DNA of 47,120 nucleotides from a virus, in IMG/VR virus record IMGVR_UViG_3300023443_001176, positions 1 through 47,120 of that record. One strand, 5' to 3'. The notes below the pieces were generated by a model. That model searched no databases. It saw nothing but the letters and a program-made list of their open reading frames with translations, and was not told the DNA's origin. This document shows, one piece after another, positions 34,284 through 42,126 of this stretch. The stretch's first letter is position 1, and every line of letters begins with the position of its first letter. The position numbers and the translations under genes are program-made.

Positions 34284-34326
34284 ATTGTATACAATAATTT
34301 ATATTGTATTATTCTATACAATAGAT
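34284..34326 (+). promoter_or_regulatory. Promoter with ATTGTATACAAT operators
   Basis: ATTGTATACAAT (34284-34295) is a perfect 12-base palindrome; a second, imperfect copy (TATTGTA ... TATACAATA, about 34303-34322) overlaps the promoter, with TTTATATT between. Repeated half-sites ATTGTA fit a dimeric repressor controlling the micro-gene string from 34327. Confidence 0.6.
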
Positions 34327-34551
34327 ATGAAACGAACATTAAGAAAAGAATTCTTTGGTGCAGATGCCGATTTTTTCATTGGCAATTTTGTCAAAATATC
34401 ACACATCAAAAAATTAGATAGAAAAAGTTCAGGAATTGAAATAACATTTGAGAGTATAATTAAGGATCAACAATCAAAAATAAATGATCATTGTCCTCTT
34501 TGTTACAAAAAACTAGATGGCATAAAACAACATGGATCATGGTGCAAATAA
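34327..34551 (+). CDS. 74-residue zinc-finger protein
   Basis: I start at ATG 34327, right after the operator region; an upstream TTG (34285) would lie inside the palindromes. The C-terminus has CPLC and a later HGSWC, a Cys3His-type zinc site (C-x2-C-x10-H-x3-C). The N-terminal part is basic (RTLRKEFFG). It is first in the operator-controlled unit and ends in TAATG. Confidence 0.65.
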   Translation: MKRTLRKEFFGADADFFIGNFVKISHIKKLDRKSSGIEITFESIIKDQQSKINDHCPLCYKKLDGIKQHGSWCK

Positions 34552-34715
34552 TGGGTGGAGAGAATTGCACATGTCCAGACCAACCATGCCCTATTTGCTA
34601 TCTGCATTATTCAAAGGAACAGGCAACCAAATTATTCATGGATGCAAACTTCACACAACATGAAGGAGAACAAATAATGAAAGAAAACGCAAGATTAGAG
34701 GGTGAAAATGACTAA
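34551..34715 (+). CDS. 54-residue cysteine-rich protein
   Basis: Starting in TAATG, it has CTC, CPDQ and CPIC close together (C-x-C-x4-C-x2-C) and a helical end. A longer version from 34491 would be a shadow of the previous gene. Probable zinc protein, unknown role. Confidence 0.6.
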   Translation: MGGENCTCPDQPCPICYLHYSKEQATKLFMDANFTQHEGEQIMKENARLEGEND

Positions 34716-34839
34716 ATCAGATTGTGAATATGGGGATGAAGAATGTGCTCCAGATGGAGGTGATTATGAATTATTATGTGACGAACATAGAGCAGATCAC
34801 TCAGCCAATATAGCAGATATGAGGGATGATTATGATTAA
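34708..34839 (+). CDS. 43-residue acidic protein with Cys pairs
   Basis: The frame overlaps neighbours on both sides. Cys at 6, 13 and 24 and His at 27 and 31 in an acidic background could bind metal. Not recognised. Confidence 0.5.
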   Translation: MTKSDCEYGDEECAPDGGDYELLCDEHRADHSANIADMRDDYD

Positions 34840-35521
34840 GTTTGTTCATCACTCATCTATCAATCTGCCAAAGATAAAACAAACTAACATTAATGGTAAA
34901 AGGCATTACATCACACCTGATGGTAATACATACCCAAGTGTCACAACTATAACTGGAATCTTATCACATGATTCAATTTTACAATGGAGAAAAAGATTAG
35001 GGGAAGATTTAGCAAACTATCAAATGATTTTATCTGCTACTGCTGGAACACAGACACATAAAATATGCCAAGAATATCTTTCAAACAAAAGTACAAGAAA
35101 ATACAAAAAACTTATTCCAAAATCACACTTTAATAATCTAAAACCAGAACTCAAAAAAATCAATAACATACATGCCTTGGAATGCAGAATATATTCTGAT
35201 AAATATCGTATTGCTGGAACTGTAGATTGTGTTGCAGAATATGATGGTGTTTTATCGGTCATAGATTTCAAAACAACCAAAAAAGAAAAGAAAGATGATT
35301 GGATATTACCACACTATTGCCAGGCAACAGCATACAGGGAAGCATGGTATGAGAGAACAGGACAAAAGATTGATCAGATTATAATTATGATTTCTGCCCT
35401 TGACGGAACTCTTAAGGTGTATATCGATAATCCAGATAACTATGTGAAAAAATTAAAAGAATTGGTAAATACATACATGGAGCAAAATAGTCATTTGAAA
35501 AAGGAGATTAAAAATAAATGA
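34832..35521 (+). CDS. PD-(D/E)XK nuclease, Cas4/RecB-like
   Basis: I prefer ATG 34832 over 34826. The 229-residue protein carries the exonuclease core: an early H76-x4-E81 helix (GTQTHKICQEYL), GTVD with D132, VIDFKT with D145 and K147 and a Q164-x3-Y168 helix (CQATAYREA). This is the order seen in Cas4, RecB and MGME1-like nucleases, which resect DNA ends. A role in viral recombination or genome processing is likely. No CRISPR genes lie nearby, and a four-Cys iron-sulphur cluster as in Cas4 is not evident. Confidence 0.85.
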   Translation: MIKFVHHSSINLPKIKQTNINGKRHYITPDGNTYPSVTTITGILSHDSILQWRKRLGEDLANYQMILSATAGTQTHKICQEYLSNKSTRKYKKLIPKSHFNNLKPELKKINNIHALECRIYSDKYRIAGTVDCVAEYDGVLSVIDFKTTKKEKKDDWILPHYCQATAYREAWYERTGQKIDQIIIMISALDGTLKVYIDNPDNYVKKLKELVNTYMEQNSHLKKEIKNK

Positions 35522-35571
35522 TGACTGATAAACATCAAACACTCCAAGAAATTCTAGGAGATGAATCATGA
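35518..35571 (+). CDS. 17-residue leader-like micro-frame
   Basis: ATGA overlaps join this frame to genes on both sides. Its end EILGDE is encoded by the same 18 bases (GAAATTCTAGGAGATGAA) that end the 21835 gene. In both places AGGAG then serves the following zinc gene, so this may be a translation-coupling leader rather than a functional protein. Confidence 0.4.
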   Translation: MMTDKHQTLQEILGDES

Positions 35572-35687
35572 CAAACCGTCATTATGAGATACAACATTGT
35601 TGTTTTTGTCATGATTGCTGTATATTAGAAGTCTATAATCTATTTGGACAAAATAAAAATGAGAATTGTGGGGGATACATTCCATGA
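35568..35687 (+). CDS. 39-residue cysteine-rich protein
   Basis: Five cysteines and a histidine cluster at residues 10-18 (HCCFCHDCC), plus one Cys near the end. This can bind one or two metal ions. Overlaps at both ends support translation. Confidence 0.58.
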   Translation: MTNRHYEIQHCCFCHDCCILEVYNLFGQNKNENCGGYIP

Positions 35688-35845
35688 TAGATTATACGAA
35701 ATGTAATTCAACTCGTAGAGACAAATACAATCATTGTGTAAAGTGTGGAAAAGAAATCTTTGACGGAATTGCAGATATTGTATTAATTGGTAAAGATGGT
35801 GAAAGAGATGAAATAAAACAAAGATGGATTAGTGGACATATTTGA
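35684..35845 (+). CDS. 53-residue zinc-ribbon-like protein
   Basis: CVKC follows an earlier Cys at residue 7; the second half is a basic helix with KQRWISGH. The metal site is incomplete unless His contributes. It is coupled by ATGA upstream. Function unknown. Confidence 0.55.
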   Translation: MIDYTKCNSTRRDKYNHCVKCGKEIFDGIADIVLIGKDGERDEIKQRWISGHI

Positions 35846-35879
35846 TATATACAATCAAATGTTCAGGAGATGATACATA

Positions 35880-36032
35880 ATGCCTTGTAAAAATTGTAAA
35901 CACCCAGTAATATTTCATGATTATGATTCAGATTATAGAAAAAGATACCGATGTAGAATCCCCGCAGTTTACATTGGAGGAGTATGTTATGAGCAAAAAG
36001 AAGTTTGTAATTGTAAGGAGTTTGTAAAATGA
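35880..36032 (+). CDS. 50-residue cysteine-rich protein
   Basis: CKNCKH at the start, two Cys in the middle (RCRI, GVC) and CNC near the end give up to seven metal ligands. A good ribosome site AGGAG stands before ATG 35880. It ends in ATGA. Confidence 0.62.
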   Translation: MPCKNCKHPVIFHDYDSDYRKRYRCRIPAVYIGGVCYEQKEVCNCKEFVK

Positions 36033-36175
36033 AAACTAACCAATTTTCATGCCCCAAACACGAAAAAGTTTTTAAATCAAAAAGATGCACATTCCCAATA
36101 TACAAGAGAATAAAAGGGAAATTCATTCCAATTGGAAATTTATGTATCATGTGTAAGAAAATCTATTTTTCATGA
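36029..36175 (+). CDS. 48-residue zinc-finger protein
   Basis: CPKH at residue 8, a Cys at 20, and CIMC near residue 39-42 form a possible zinc site in a basic, aromatic protein. It ends the micro-gene string before a new promoter. Confidence 0.6.
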   Translation: MKTNQFSCPKHEKVFKSKRCTFPIYKRIKGKFIPIGNLCIMCKKIYFS

Positions 36176-36192
36176 CACACCGATAACCCGAC

Positions 36193-36240
36193 AAAACTTA
36201 AATCTAAAACATTTAATACAATGCAAAAAAATATTATATC
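36193..36240 (+). promoter_or_regulatory. Promoter before 36241
   Basis: AAAACTTAAATC, close to the AAAACTTTAAA words elsewhere, lies about 40 bases before ATG 36241, with a second AT word (ATATTATATC) abutting the ATG. Confidence 0.4.
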
Positions 36241-36546
36241 ATGTCAGAATTATCTCTTTATGAAAAATCTAAAATCCTAATGGAAACAATGAGAACAAAA
36301 AGACAAATTACAGATACAAAAAATAGTAAATTACAGGCACTCTGTAAGAAAATAGGAGAAAATATCATAGGAAAGGAACATCCACAGTATAATTCTGATG
36401 GCTCTCCAAAGTTGGATGAAAAAGGCGTACATATTATCCTCCATGACAATCCAAAAGATTGGAATGATACAACATTAACTGACGATGTATTTCAGAAAAA
36501 ATATGATTTATTAAAAGCAGAGTGCGATGATATACTTGGAGTATAA
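36241..36546 (+). CDS. 101-residue helical protein
   Basis: A charged, largely helical protein with a basic first half and a GVHIILHDNPKDWND stretch before an acidic end. It is separated from the next gene by only 5 bases. No family recognised; the pair with 36552 may act together. Confidence 0.7.
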   Translation: MSELSLYEKSKILMETMRTKRQITDTKNSKLQALCKKIGENIIGKEHPQYNSDGSPKLDEKGVHIILHDNPKDWNDTTLTDDVFQKKYDLLKAECDDILGV

Positions 36547-36551
36547 ATAAA

Positions 36552-36968
36552 ATGACTCAAGACGATAAAATAACTGTAGACCTTTCTACAATAATGAAAG
36601 ACGGACAGGGTGAGGATATCATAATTGTGCCAAAAACATCTGTAGTTGTGAATGGCACGATGATGACAATTAATAATAAAGCATTACAAGAAAATAAAAA
36701 ATACATTTTCGGAAATGCGTTATGTGATTTATTATCAAAGAGTAAGGCACAAAACATAGAGGATGCGGCAAAAATAACGAGATGGCATGCAAAAATATTT
36801 AATGAAATTACAAAAGCAAAGCCTAAGATTTTATTGGATAAGGAAGAATTAAAAGATCTAAAGATAATAATATCAACTACTCCCTCTGAATCACTAAATA
36901 ACCTAATAGATGGAATAATATTTGATGTAATTACTGATTATATCGAACTGGCAATAAATAAAAAATAA
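36552..36968 (+). CDS. 138-residue hypothetical protein
   Basis: The protein has a beta start (DIIIVPKTSVVVNGTMM) and a helical remainder with IEDAAKITRWHAKIFNEI. It ends in TAATG with an 8-codon frame before the propeller gene. Function unknown. Confidence 0.7.
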   Translation: MTQDDKITVDLSTIMKDGQGEDIIIVPKTSVVVNGTMMTINNKALQENKKYIFGNALCDLLSKSKAQNIEDAAKITRWHAKIFNEITKAKPKILLDKEELKDLKIIISTTPSESLNNLIDGIIFDVITDYIELAINKK

Positions 36969-36996
36969 TGTCAGTTACTAACATTGGTAACTAATA

Positions 36997-37971
36997 TTGC
37001 CTCGGTCTGATCTTTGTATTGGTACAAATTTTACATCTAATCTTTGTATTAACACAAAAGTAGAATCTAATCTTTGTCTTGATGATTCTGTATTATCTGT
37101 ACTTACTATTGATTTAATTGCAGTTGGGGATGATCCTAGAGGCCTTGCATTTGACAGTTTGAATAAAAGAATGTATGTTGTAAATTCCTTTGATGATACT
37201 GTATCTATAATTGATGTACAAACTGATATTGTTATTGATACAGTTGCAGTAGGAAATAATCCTATAGGCATTGCATTTGACAGTTTGAATAAAAGAATGT
37301 ATGTTATAAATTCTCTTGATAATACTGTATCAGTAATTGATGTGTTAACTAATACTGTTACAGATGTAATTGGAGTAGGGGGTAACCCTATAGGCATTGC
37401 ATTTGATAGTTTCAATAATAGAATGTATGTTGTAAGTTTTTTTGATGATATTGCAGAAGTGATTGATGTGTTAACTAATACTGTTACAGATGTAATTACG
37501 ATTCAGGCTAACTCTAGAGGTATAGCATTTGATAGTTTGAATAATAGAATGTATGTTACAAGTTTCTTTAATAATGTAGAAGTGATTGATGTGTTAACTA
37601 ATACTGTTACAGATATAATTGGAGTAGGGGGTAACCCTATAGGCATTGCATTTGATAGTTTCAATAATAGAATGTATGTTTCAAATACATCTGATAATAA
37701 TGTATCAGTGATTGATGTGTCAACTAATACTGTTACAGATGTAATTGGAGTAGGAAATAGTCCTAGAGGTTTAGCATTTGATAGTTCCAATAACAGGATG
37801 TATGTTACAAATTTCCTTGATGATACTATATCATTGATTGATGTATTAACTAATACTGTTACTGATACAATTACGGTTGGATTGGGTCCTATAGATATTG
37901 CATTTGATAGTTTCAATAACAGGATGTATGTTACAAATTTCTCTGATAATACTGTATCAGTGATATTTTAA
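36997..37971 (+). CDS. Seven-bladed YVTN beta-propeller
   Basis: The 324-residue protein starts with TTG 36997; an ATG at 36968 in the coupled position runs only eight codons, so a small frameshift near the start is possible. The N-terminus has three about 10-residue units with NLCI or NLCL. Then come seven blades of about 42 residues, each marked by P-x-GIAFDS, RMYV and VIDV-x-TNTV: a closed YVTN propeller as in archaeal surface-layer proteins. Some blades are nearly identical in DNA. No signal peptide, so probably a virion receptor-binding protein or intracellular scaffold. Confidence 0.82.
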   Translation: MPRSDLCIGTNFTSNLCINTKVESNLCLDDSVLSVLTIDLIAVGDDPRGLAFDSLNKRMYVVNSFDDTVSIIDVQTDIVIDTVAVGNNPIGIAFDSLNKRMYVINSLDNTVSVIDVLTNTVTDVIGVGGNPIGIAFDSFNNRMYVVSFFDDIAEVIDVLTNTVTDVITIQANSRGIAFDSLNNRMYVTSFFNNVEVIDVLTNTVTDIIGVGGNPIGIAFDSFNNRMYVSNTSDNNVSVIDVSTNTVTDVIGVGNSPRGLAFDSSNNRMYVTNFLDDTISLIDVLTNTVTDTITVGLGPIDIAFDSFNNRMYVTNFSDNTVSVIF

Positions 37972-38026
37972 TATGCATATTCTTGTAATTATTTAAATAC
38001 ATAATATTCAAATGTATAATAGTATA

Positions 38027-38371
38027 ATGTCACTTTCAAAATTAAAAATAGATGATCTGGGATTATTATTATCAGTAAAACTCACAGACTGCACAGATGA
38101 ATCTAACTTTGATGCCTCGTCTGTGACTGATCAGTTTATGATTATAACAAAACCCGATGGCATAGTGATAAAAAAACAAGCAATCCTAGTAGAAGAACCT
38201 CTTTTTTCTGGAGCATTTTTTGTACGATATATCAACGGTCCAGAGGGAATTCCTATAGAAAGTGAATCCATTTTAAATCAAAGGGGATCATGGCAGTATG
38301 CAGCACAGATAATTATTTCTAACGGAAACAGATTTGAAACATCAGAAGATGCCTTGTTCTGGGTGCAATAG
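38027..38371 (+). CDS. Beta-rich virion protein, BppU-like pattern
   Basis: I use ATG 38027, preceded by TATTTAAATAC about 28-38 bases upstream and by the same start context as the tail-tube gene. The 114-residue protein has the order seen in phage baseplate upper-type domains: DQFMIITKPDG, a loop, then RGSWQYAAQIIISNG and a final strand. Its shared start context suggests late expression with structural genes. It converges with the leftward island. Confidence 0.6.
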   Translation: MSLSKLKIDDLGLLLSVKLTDCTDESNFDASSVTDQFMIITKPDGIVIKKQAILVEEPLFSGAFFVRYINGPEGIPIESESILNQRGSWQYAAQIIISNGNRFETSEDALFWVQ

Positions 38372-38391
38372 AATTATAATAAAATTACAAA

Positions 38392-40476
38392 TTATTTTAT
38401 TTGTTGTTGAATTAACTCAATCTCTTTTTTCACATCAGATAATAACAAAGAGTATTTTTCCTCAAGTTCATTCATCTTGTAGAAATATTCTTCCTCATCT
38501 GAATATATTATAATTATATTATTCTCAACTAAATATATTTCTGCATCGTATTGTATTTGTATTTTTTTGTACTCTAAATTTAATATTTTCAAAGTTTTAT
38601 TCAATTCTATTTTTCTATCTTCTCTATCTTCTATCAGGTCATTTTGATTATTTTTTATATCAGGATATAGATAGTCTGATATATTCTGGGCTATTATTTT
38701 CTGCTCCATTATACGGAGAAGAAATTCAGAGTGGGTTCTAACCATGATCTCTGTTGGTGGATCACTAATCACATGCAAAAATGTTTCATCACATGAGATT
38801 TGCTTTATTTTATCTTCATCTCCCTGCCAGACATACCCATACTTGTCAATCCACAGTTTCTTTATAGTGTCAAATTCTAGCATACTAATGTAATTGTCCT
38901 TTTCAAAGTTTGCTTGATGTGTATTACAAACCAGTTTAGATACAACTGAAATCTCTTTTGGTGGGTTTAATGAATCACCTGCAACGTGAATTCCGTGATT
39001 GTAATAATTTTGCACGGTATTTCTATTACTATCCCATACGTTTGTTCCAACAATGTTAAACTCTAGCGGAGTTAAGAATGTGTGATATATCTGTAACAAC
39101 AAGCAATCGTAAAATGAATCATCCTTGCATGAAACGGTACTGGTAACTATTCGTATAGTGTCATCATCTAGTGTATTATCATCATCTATTATTTTCAATA
39201 CTCCATCACCTGACCATGTCACATTACCACTCCAAATTTCACTGTCAGTAAATGTCACATTACCTATCAATGAATAATCACTATTGTCTAATGTGATACT
39301 GCCAGTAAATGCATCATCATTATTTACAATAATATCACCTTTTGCCAATGTAACATTACCTAGGAATAGTCCATCAGTGTTGTACAATGTGACATCACCA
39401 CCTGTCAATGTTGGCTTTACTAAGAATGTACCACCATTTGAGGTTAGATTGCCTGTCCAAGTTCCAGTGTTGAATAATTCTCCAACATGATCAATGTCAT
39501 ATTCTATTCTTACATTACTCTCTGATATGTACTGGTCCTTTGACATGCCGTATGCAAACTCAAAGTGTTCAATATTATTAACGCCGCCATCATCATAAAT
39601 CTTGAATTCTGCCAAGTTCTCTTCACCAACGTTTATTGTAATGAGATCATAAGGGGTGAAAAAGTAATTTACATTTTTTGTCATATTATTGAATGTGAAT
39701 CCACCATCCACCATGTTTATTCCCTTATTATTTACACCAAGTGTTGGTGGAATGCAGTTATCACATCCCCCCCCATTTGAGATGTCAGATTTCATAGGTA
39801 ATGATGATGTAACAGTCTCAAATTTTGTTTTTAAATCATATATGTTTGAATAACCACTTGTACCTTTTTTATTTATTGTTTCAATTTTAAAAGAGTAATT
39901 TTCGTTTGGTGATAGATTGCGTACGATTAATGATAAATTTGTAGAGTTGATTTGAATCCATGATTCAGCATTTGTTAATTTGTATTGTATGATATAGTGA
40001 GTTATTGGTGTATTGCCATCAAACGGTTCGCTCCAATACACTATCATTGATTTAAATGTGGGTATATTCCTAATATTGTTTATTAGATTGGGTACATGTT
40101 TTGTAGTTGTATTTTTAGATATAGTAGGTGAATATTCACTAACTTGGTTATAATTTACTTTTATCTTAAAATTATATTTTGTATCAAGTGAGAGATTAGA
40201 AACTATTTTAGTTGTTTCAGTGCCAGTTATGATTTCATTCCATAAATTTTCATTATGTATTTTATATTTGATTGTGTATCCTGTGACCTTTCCAATATTA
40301 TGGCAAGTATTACATGGAGTATTCCATGATAGTATGATGTTTGTATCACTATCTATATCATAACTTGTTGCTGAAAGAGTGGGTGATAATATTATGTTTT
40401 TGGCTTCTGCTTCATCAATAACAAATCCCAAGAATAAGACAAGCACCAAAAAAGAAACAATTACAAAAAGATTCAC
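38392..40476 (-). CDS. Exported thaumarchaeal-type FN3 protein
   Basis: Read leftward from GTG 40474-40476, the 694-residue protein has a signal peptide (about 1-25, ending AEA) and two FN3 domains (about 28-218). Then a module follows with CDNCIPPTLG and MVDGGFTFNN, plus FTPYDLITINVGEEN, a layout frequent in Nitrosopumilus exported proteins. A repetitive beta region with GNVTxx words follows, then a helical C-terminal segment (about 585-690, coiled coil). It is probably host-derived. The start overlaps the SWIM gene stop by 4 bases. Confidence 0.8.
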   Translation of the reverse strand: MNLFVIVSFLVLVLFLGFVIDEAEAKNIILSPTLSATSYDIDSDTNIILSWNTPCNTCHNIGKVTGYTIKYKIHNENLWNEIITGTETTKIVSNLSLDTKYNFKIKVNYNQVSEYSPTISKNTTTKHVPNLINNIRNIPTFKSMIVYWSEPFDGNTPITHYIIQYKLTNAESWIQINSTNLSLIVRNLSPNENYSFKIETINKKGTSGYSNIYDLKTKFETVTSSLPMKSDISNGGGCDNCIPPTLGVNNKGINMVDGGFTFNNMTKNVNYFFTPYDLITINVGEENLAEFKIYDDGGVNNIEHFEFAYGMSKDQYISESNVRIEYDIDHVGELFNTGTWTGNLTSNGGTFLVKPTLTGGDVTLYNTDGLFLGNVTLAKGDIIVNNDDAFTGSITLDNSDYSLIGNVTFTDSEIWSGNVTWSGDGVLKIIDDDNTLDDDTIRIVTSTVSCKDDSFYDCLLLQIYHTFLTPLEFNIVGTNVWDSNRNTVQNYYNHGIHVAGDSLNPPKEISVVSKLVCNTHQANFEKDNYISMLEFDTIKKLWIDKYGYVWQGDEDKIKQISCDETFLHVISDPPTEIMVRTHSEFLLRIMEQKIIAQNISDYLYPDIKNNQNDLIEDREDRKIELNKTLKILNLEYKKIQIQYDAEIYLVENNIIIIYSDEEEYFYKMNELEEKYSLLLSDVKKEIELIQQQIK

Positions 40477-40787
40477 TCTGATCTTTTTTCCAATGCTTTC
40501 ATTATATGTTTACACCCGAATGAGTGACCGTTCTCATTTTGATATTGAGATTCTTCCTTGTCATCAATTCCTTTTGTAAATTTCATTCCATAATAAAATG
40601 AATCACATGTACAATTATGATAATTCCCTTTCTCGTCAAGTTTTCCTCTGTACTTTATGAATCCCTTTTCGTCAAGAACCTCAAATAATAATTTAGATTG
40701 ATCTATAAAATTTATAGTTACATTCTTTGATTTTTGTGCTCGCTTGTCTTTTGCAATCTCATCATCTGAGTCTGTCCTATTTGCCAT
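40473..40787 (-). CDS. SWIM zinc-finger protein
   Basis: The 104-residue leftward protein holds C-x-C (CTC), a spacer and C-x-H (GCKH), the SWIM zinc finger, after a basic N-terminus. SWIM proteins bind DNA or partner proteins; in archaea and viruses many are uncharacterised. It is coupled to the exported protein downstream and to the short gene upstream. Confidence 0.72.
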   Translation of the reverse strand: MANRTDSDDEIAKDKRAQKSKNVTINFIDQSKLLFEVLDEKGFIKYRGKLDEKGNYHNCTCDSFYYGMKFTKGIDDKEESQYQNENGHSFGCKHIMKALEKRSE

Positions 40788-40912
40788 TATATTGAATATT
40801 TTTCCGCTTTTAAATCTTGTTTGTATATATCTTCAATTATTTCATAATCTAGTTTTTGATATGGATTCTGATAATATTCTGAAATCCAAAAACCATATGG
40901 AATTTTTATCAT
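40787..40912 (-). CDS. 41-residue aromatic acidic protein
   Basis: I start at ATG 40910-40912; the frame is open further up. It is Tyr/Trp rich (IPYGFWISEYYQNPYQK) and ends in a TAATG overlap with the SWIM gene. Not recognised. Confidence 0.5.
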   Translation of the reverse strand: MIKIPYGFWISEYYQNPYQKLDYEIIEDIYKQDLKAEKYSI

Positions 40913-40979
40913 TTTATTAAAAGTAAAATACACTAACATAAACAAAACCGATAACATACAACAATTCAATCATCATTTT

Positions 40980-41216
40980 TTATACTTCTCTTTTCCTTAA
41001 ACTAAGATAAACAGTAGGTATGCCATTATTAATAAAAAACATCAAGCCACTATCAAGTATTGTACGAATGCTACTAGTTGATATTGTACACTTTCCGATC
41101 TCGACTCCGATTATATTCTTCTCATCTAAAATCCTGATATTTTTTTTTGATATGTATATTTTTTTATTTAAAAAGATTCTGATATCATCAGAAGTTTTAA
41201 ATGACTCTTTGCTCAT
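40980..41216 (-). CDS. 78-residue hypothetical protein
   Basis: I start at the second ATG (41214-41216), 25 bases after the AAAACTTTAAA promoter; the first possible ATG is at 41231. The product is beta/alpha alternating (DDIRIFLNKKIYISKKNIRIL) with a short hydrophobic end (GLMFFINNGIPTVYL). First gene of the leftward island. Not recognised. Confidence 0.6.
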   Translation of the reverse strand: MSKESFKTSDDIRIFLNKKIYISKKNIRILDEKNIIGVEIGKCTISTSSIRTILDSGLMFFINNGIPTVYLSLRKREV

Positions 41217-41321
41217 ACTAATTGAATACATTAAAGTTTATTTAAAGTTTTATTGGAAAAATTATTACGATAATTATTATAATAAAGTTAATATTATAGT
41301 ACCAATACTAAACATATTGTA
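41217..41321. promoter_or_regulatory. Divergent promoter region
   Basis: The region parts the leftward island and the rightward replication genes. Leftward, AAAACTTTAAA (41241-41251, reverse) sits 25 bases before ATG 41216. Rightward, AT-rich ATAATTATTATAAT and TATTATAGT precede ATG 41322. Nothing else is seen. Confidence 0.5.
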
Positions 41322-41486
41322 ATGGTAAAAAAAAAATCTTCTCAAGAAAAACATGAAAGAAGAAATGTAAAATGCCCTTTTTGTAAAAATTTAATCAGAA
41401 CTAGAGAAAAATATATTTGTCAATGTCCTGTAGGAGAGGGATGCGGTAAAAAAATAGAAATAAAGGAGAATGAGATCAAGATATGA
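41322..41486 (+). CDS. 54-residue zinc-ribbon protein
   Basis: CPFC, CQC and a Cys near 41 in a Lys-rich protein give a four-Cys ribbon. It is first in the replication unit and overlaps the HNH gene by ATGA. Confidence 0.68.
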   Translation: MVKKKSSQEKHERRNVKCPFCKNLIRTREKYICQCPVGEGCGKKIEIKENEIKI

Positions 41487-41956
41487 GTTATATTATTCTA
41501 AGAGAAAATATACTCAAAAGAGATAATCATACATGTCAAATATGTAATTCATCAGATAAAAAATTAGAAGTTCATCATATAATTCCTAAAAGAATGGGAG
41601 GAAGAGATATTGAAAATAATCTTGTATCAGTTTGCAAATCATGCCACAAAAAAATTGAAATTAAAAGACCTAGAAAATTGTTAAACAGAATAAATAAACT
41701 ATTTGGATTTAGCGGTAGTATTAATTCAAAAGAATACATGTCAAAACTATTTCTGATTGAACCATTCAAGACAATACAAAAAGACTATAATTTTGACTTT
41801 AGTAAAAATTCAAACTGTATTAGATTTTCAATAGCACTTACATTACTAAGCAATCCTACATATATTCAAATAGAAAACGCTATCAAGTACTCAAGAAATT
41901 CAGACTCATTTGACCTGTTGTTAAGGGATGTAATAGAAAAAAGGAGTGAAAAATAA
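41483..41956 (+). CDS. HNH endonuclease
   Basis: The 157-residue protein has a full HNH core: CQIC, EVHHIIP, N-x-L and CKSCHKK, the Cys4-zinc HNH type with the catalytic His in HH. The rest is a basic helical tail that may bind DNA. In phages such genes are homing or packaging endonucleases; a host-DNA cutter is another option. It is coupled to neighbours by ATGA and TAATG. Confidence 0.85.
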   Translation: MSYIILRENILKRDNHTCQICNSSDKKLEVHHIIPKRMGGRDIENNLVSVCKSCHKKIEIKRPRKLLNRINKLFGFSGSINSKEYMSKLFLIEPFKTIQKDYNFDFSKNSNCIRFSIALTLLSNPTYIQIENAIKYSRNSDSFDLLLRDVIEKRSEK

Positions 41957-42126
41957 TGTCAAGTCTAGATGAAGCAATGAAAAAATTAACAAAGGAAAAG
42001 CATGACGCATGTGATCATTCTGAGCAATATATGTTTAATATTACAAATGTAATAAACTGTCAAGATGGGAGACAGTGCTCAGAATGCGGAAAGTTTTTTC
42101 CAAAAGAGGAGTTTAAAGAAAAATGA
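41956..42126 (+). CDS. 56-residue zinc-ribbon protein
   Basis: Cys at 19, Cys at 35 and CSEC near 41-44, with a His between, form a likely metal site. Coupled by TAATG before and ATGA after. Function unknown. Confidence 0.65.
   Translation: MSSLDEAMKKLTKEKHDACDHSEQYMFNITNVINCQDGRQCSECGKFFPKEEFKEK

Noticed and set aside
34832-35521. A CRISPR Cas4
   Set aside because: The nuclease motifs fit Cas4, but the four iron-sulphur cysteines are not seen, and no cas1, cas2 or array is present. A RecB/MGME1-like exonuclease fits better.
37503-37916. Reverse frames over the YVTN gene
   Set aside because: Periodic shadows of the repeat blades (repeated TVLVNTSI words) with no own signals.
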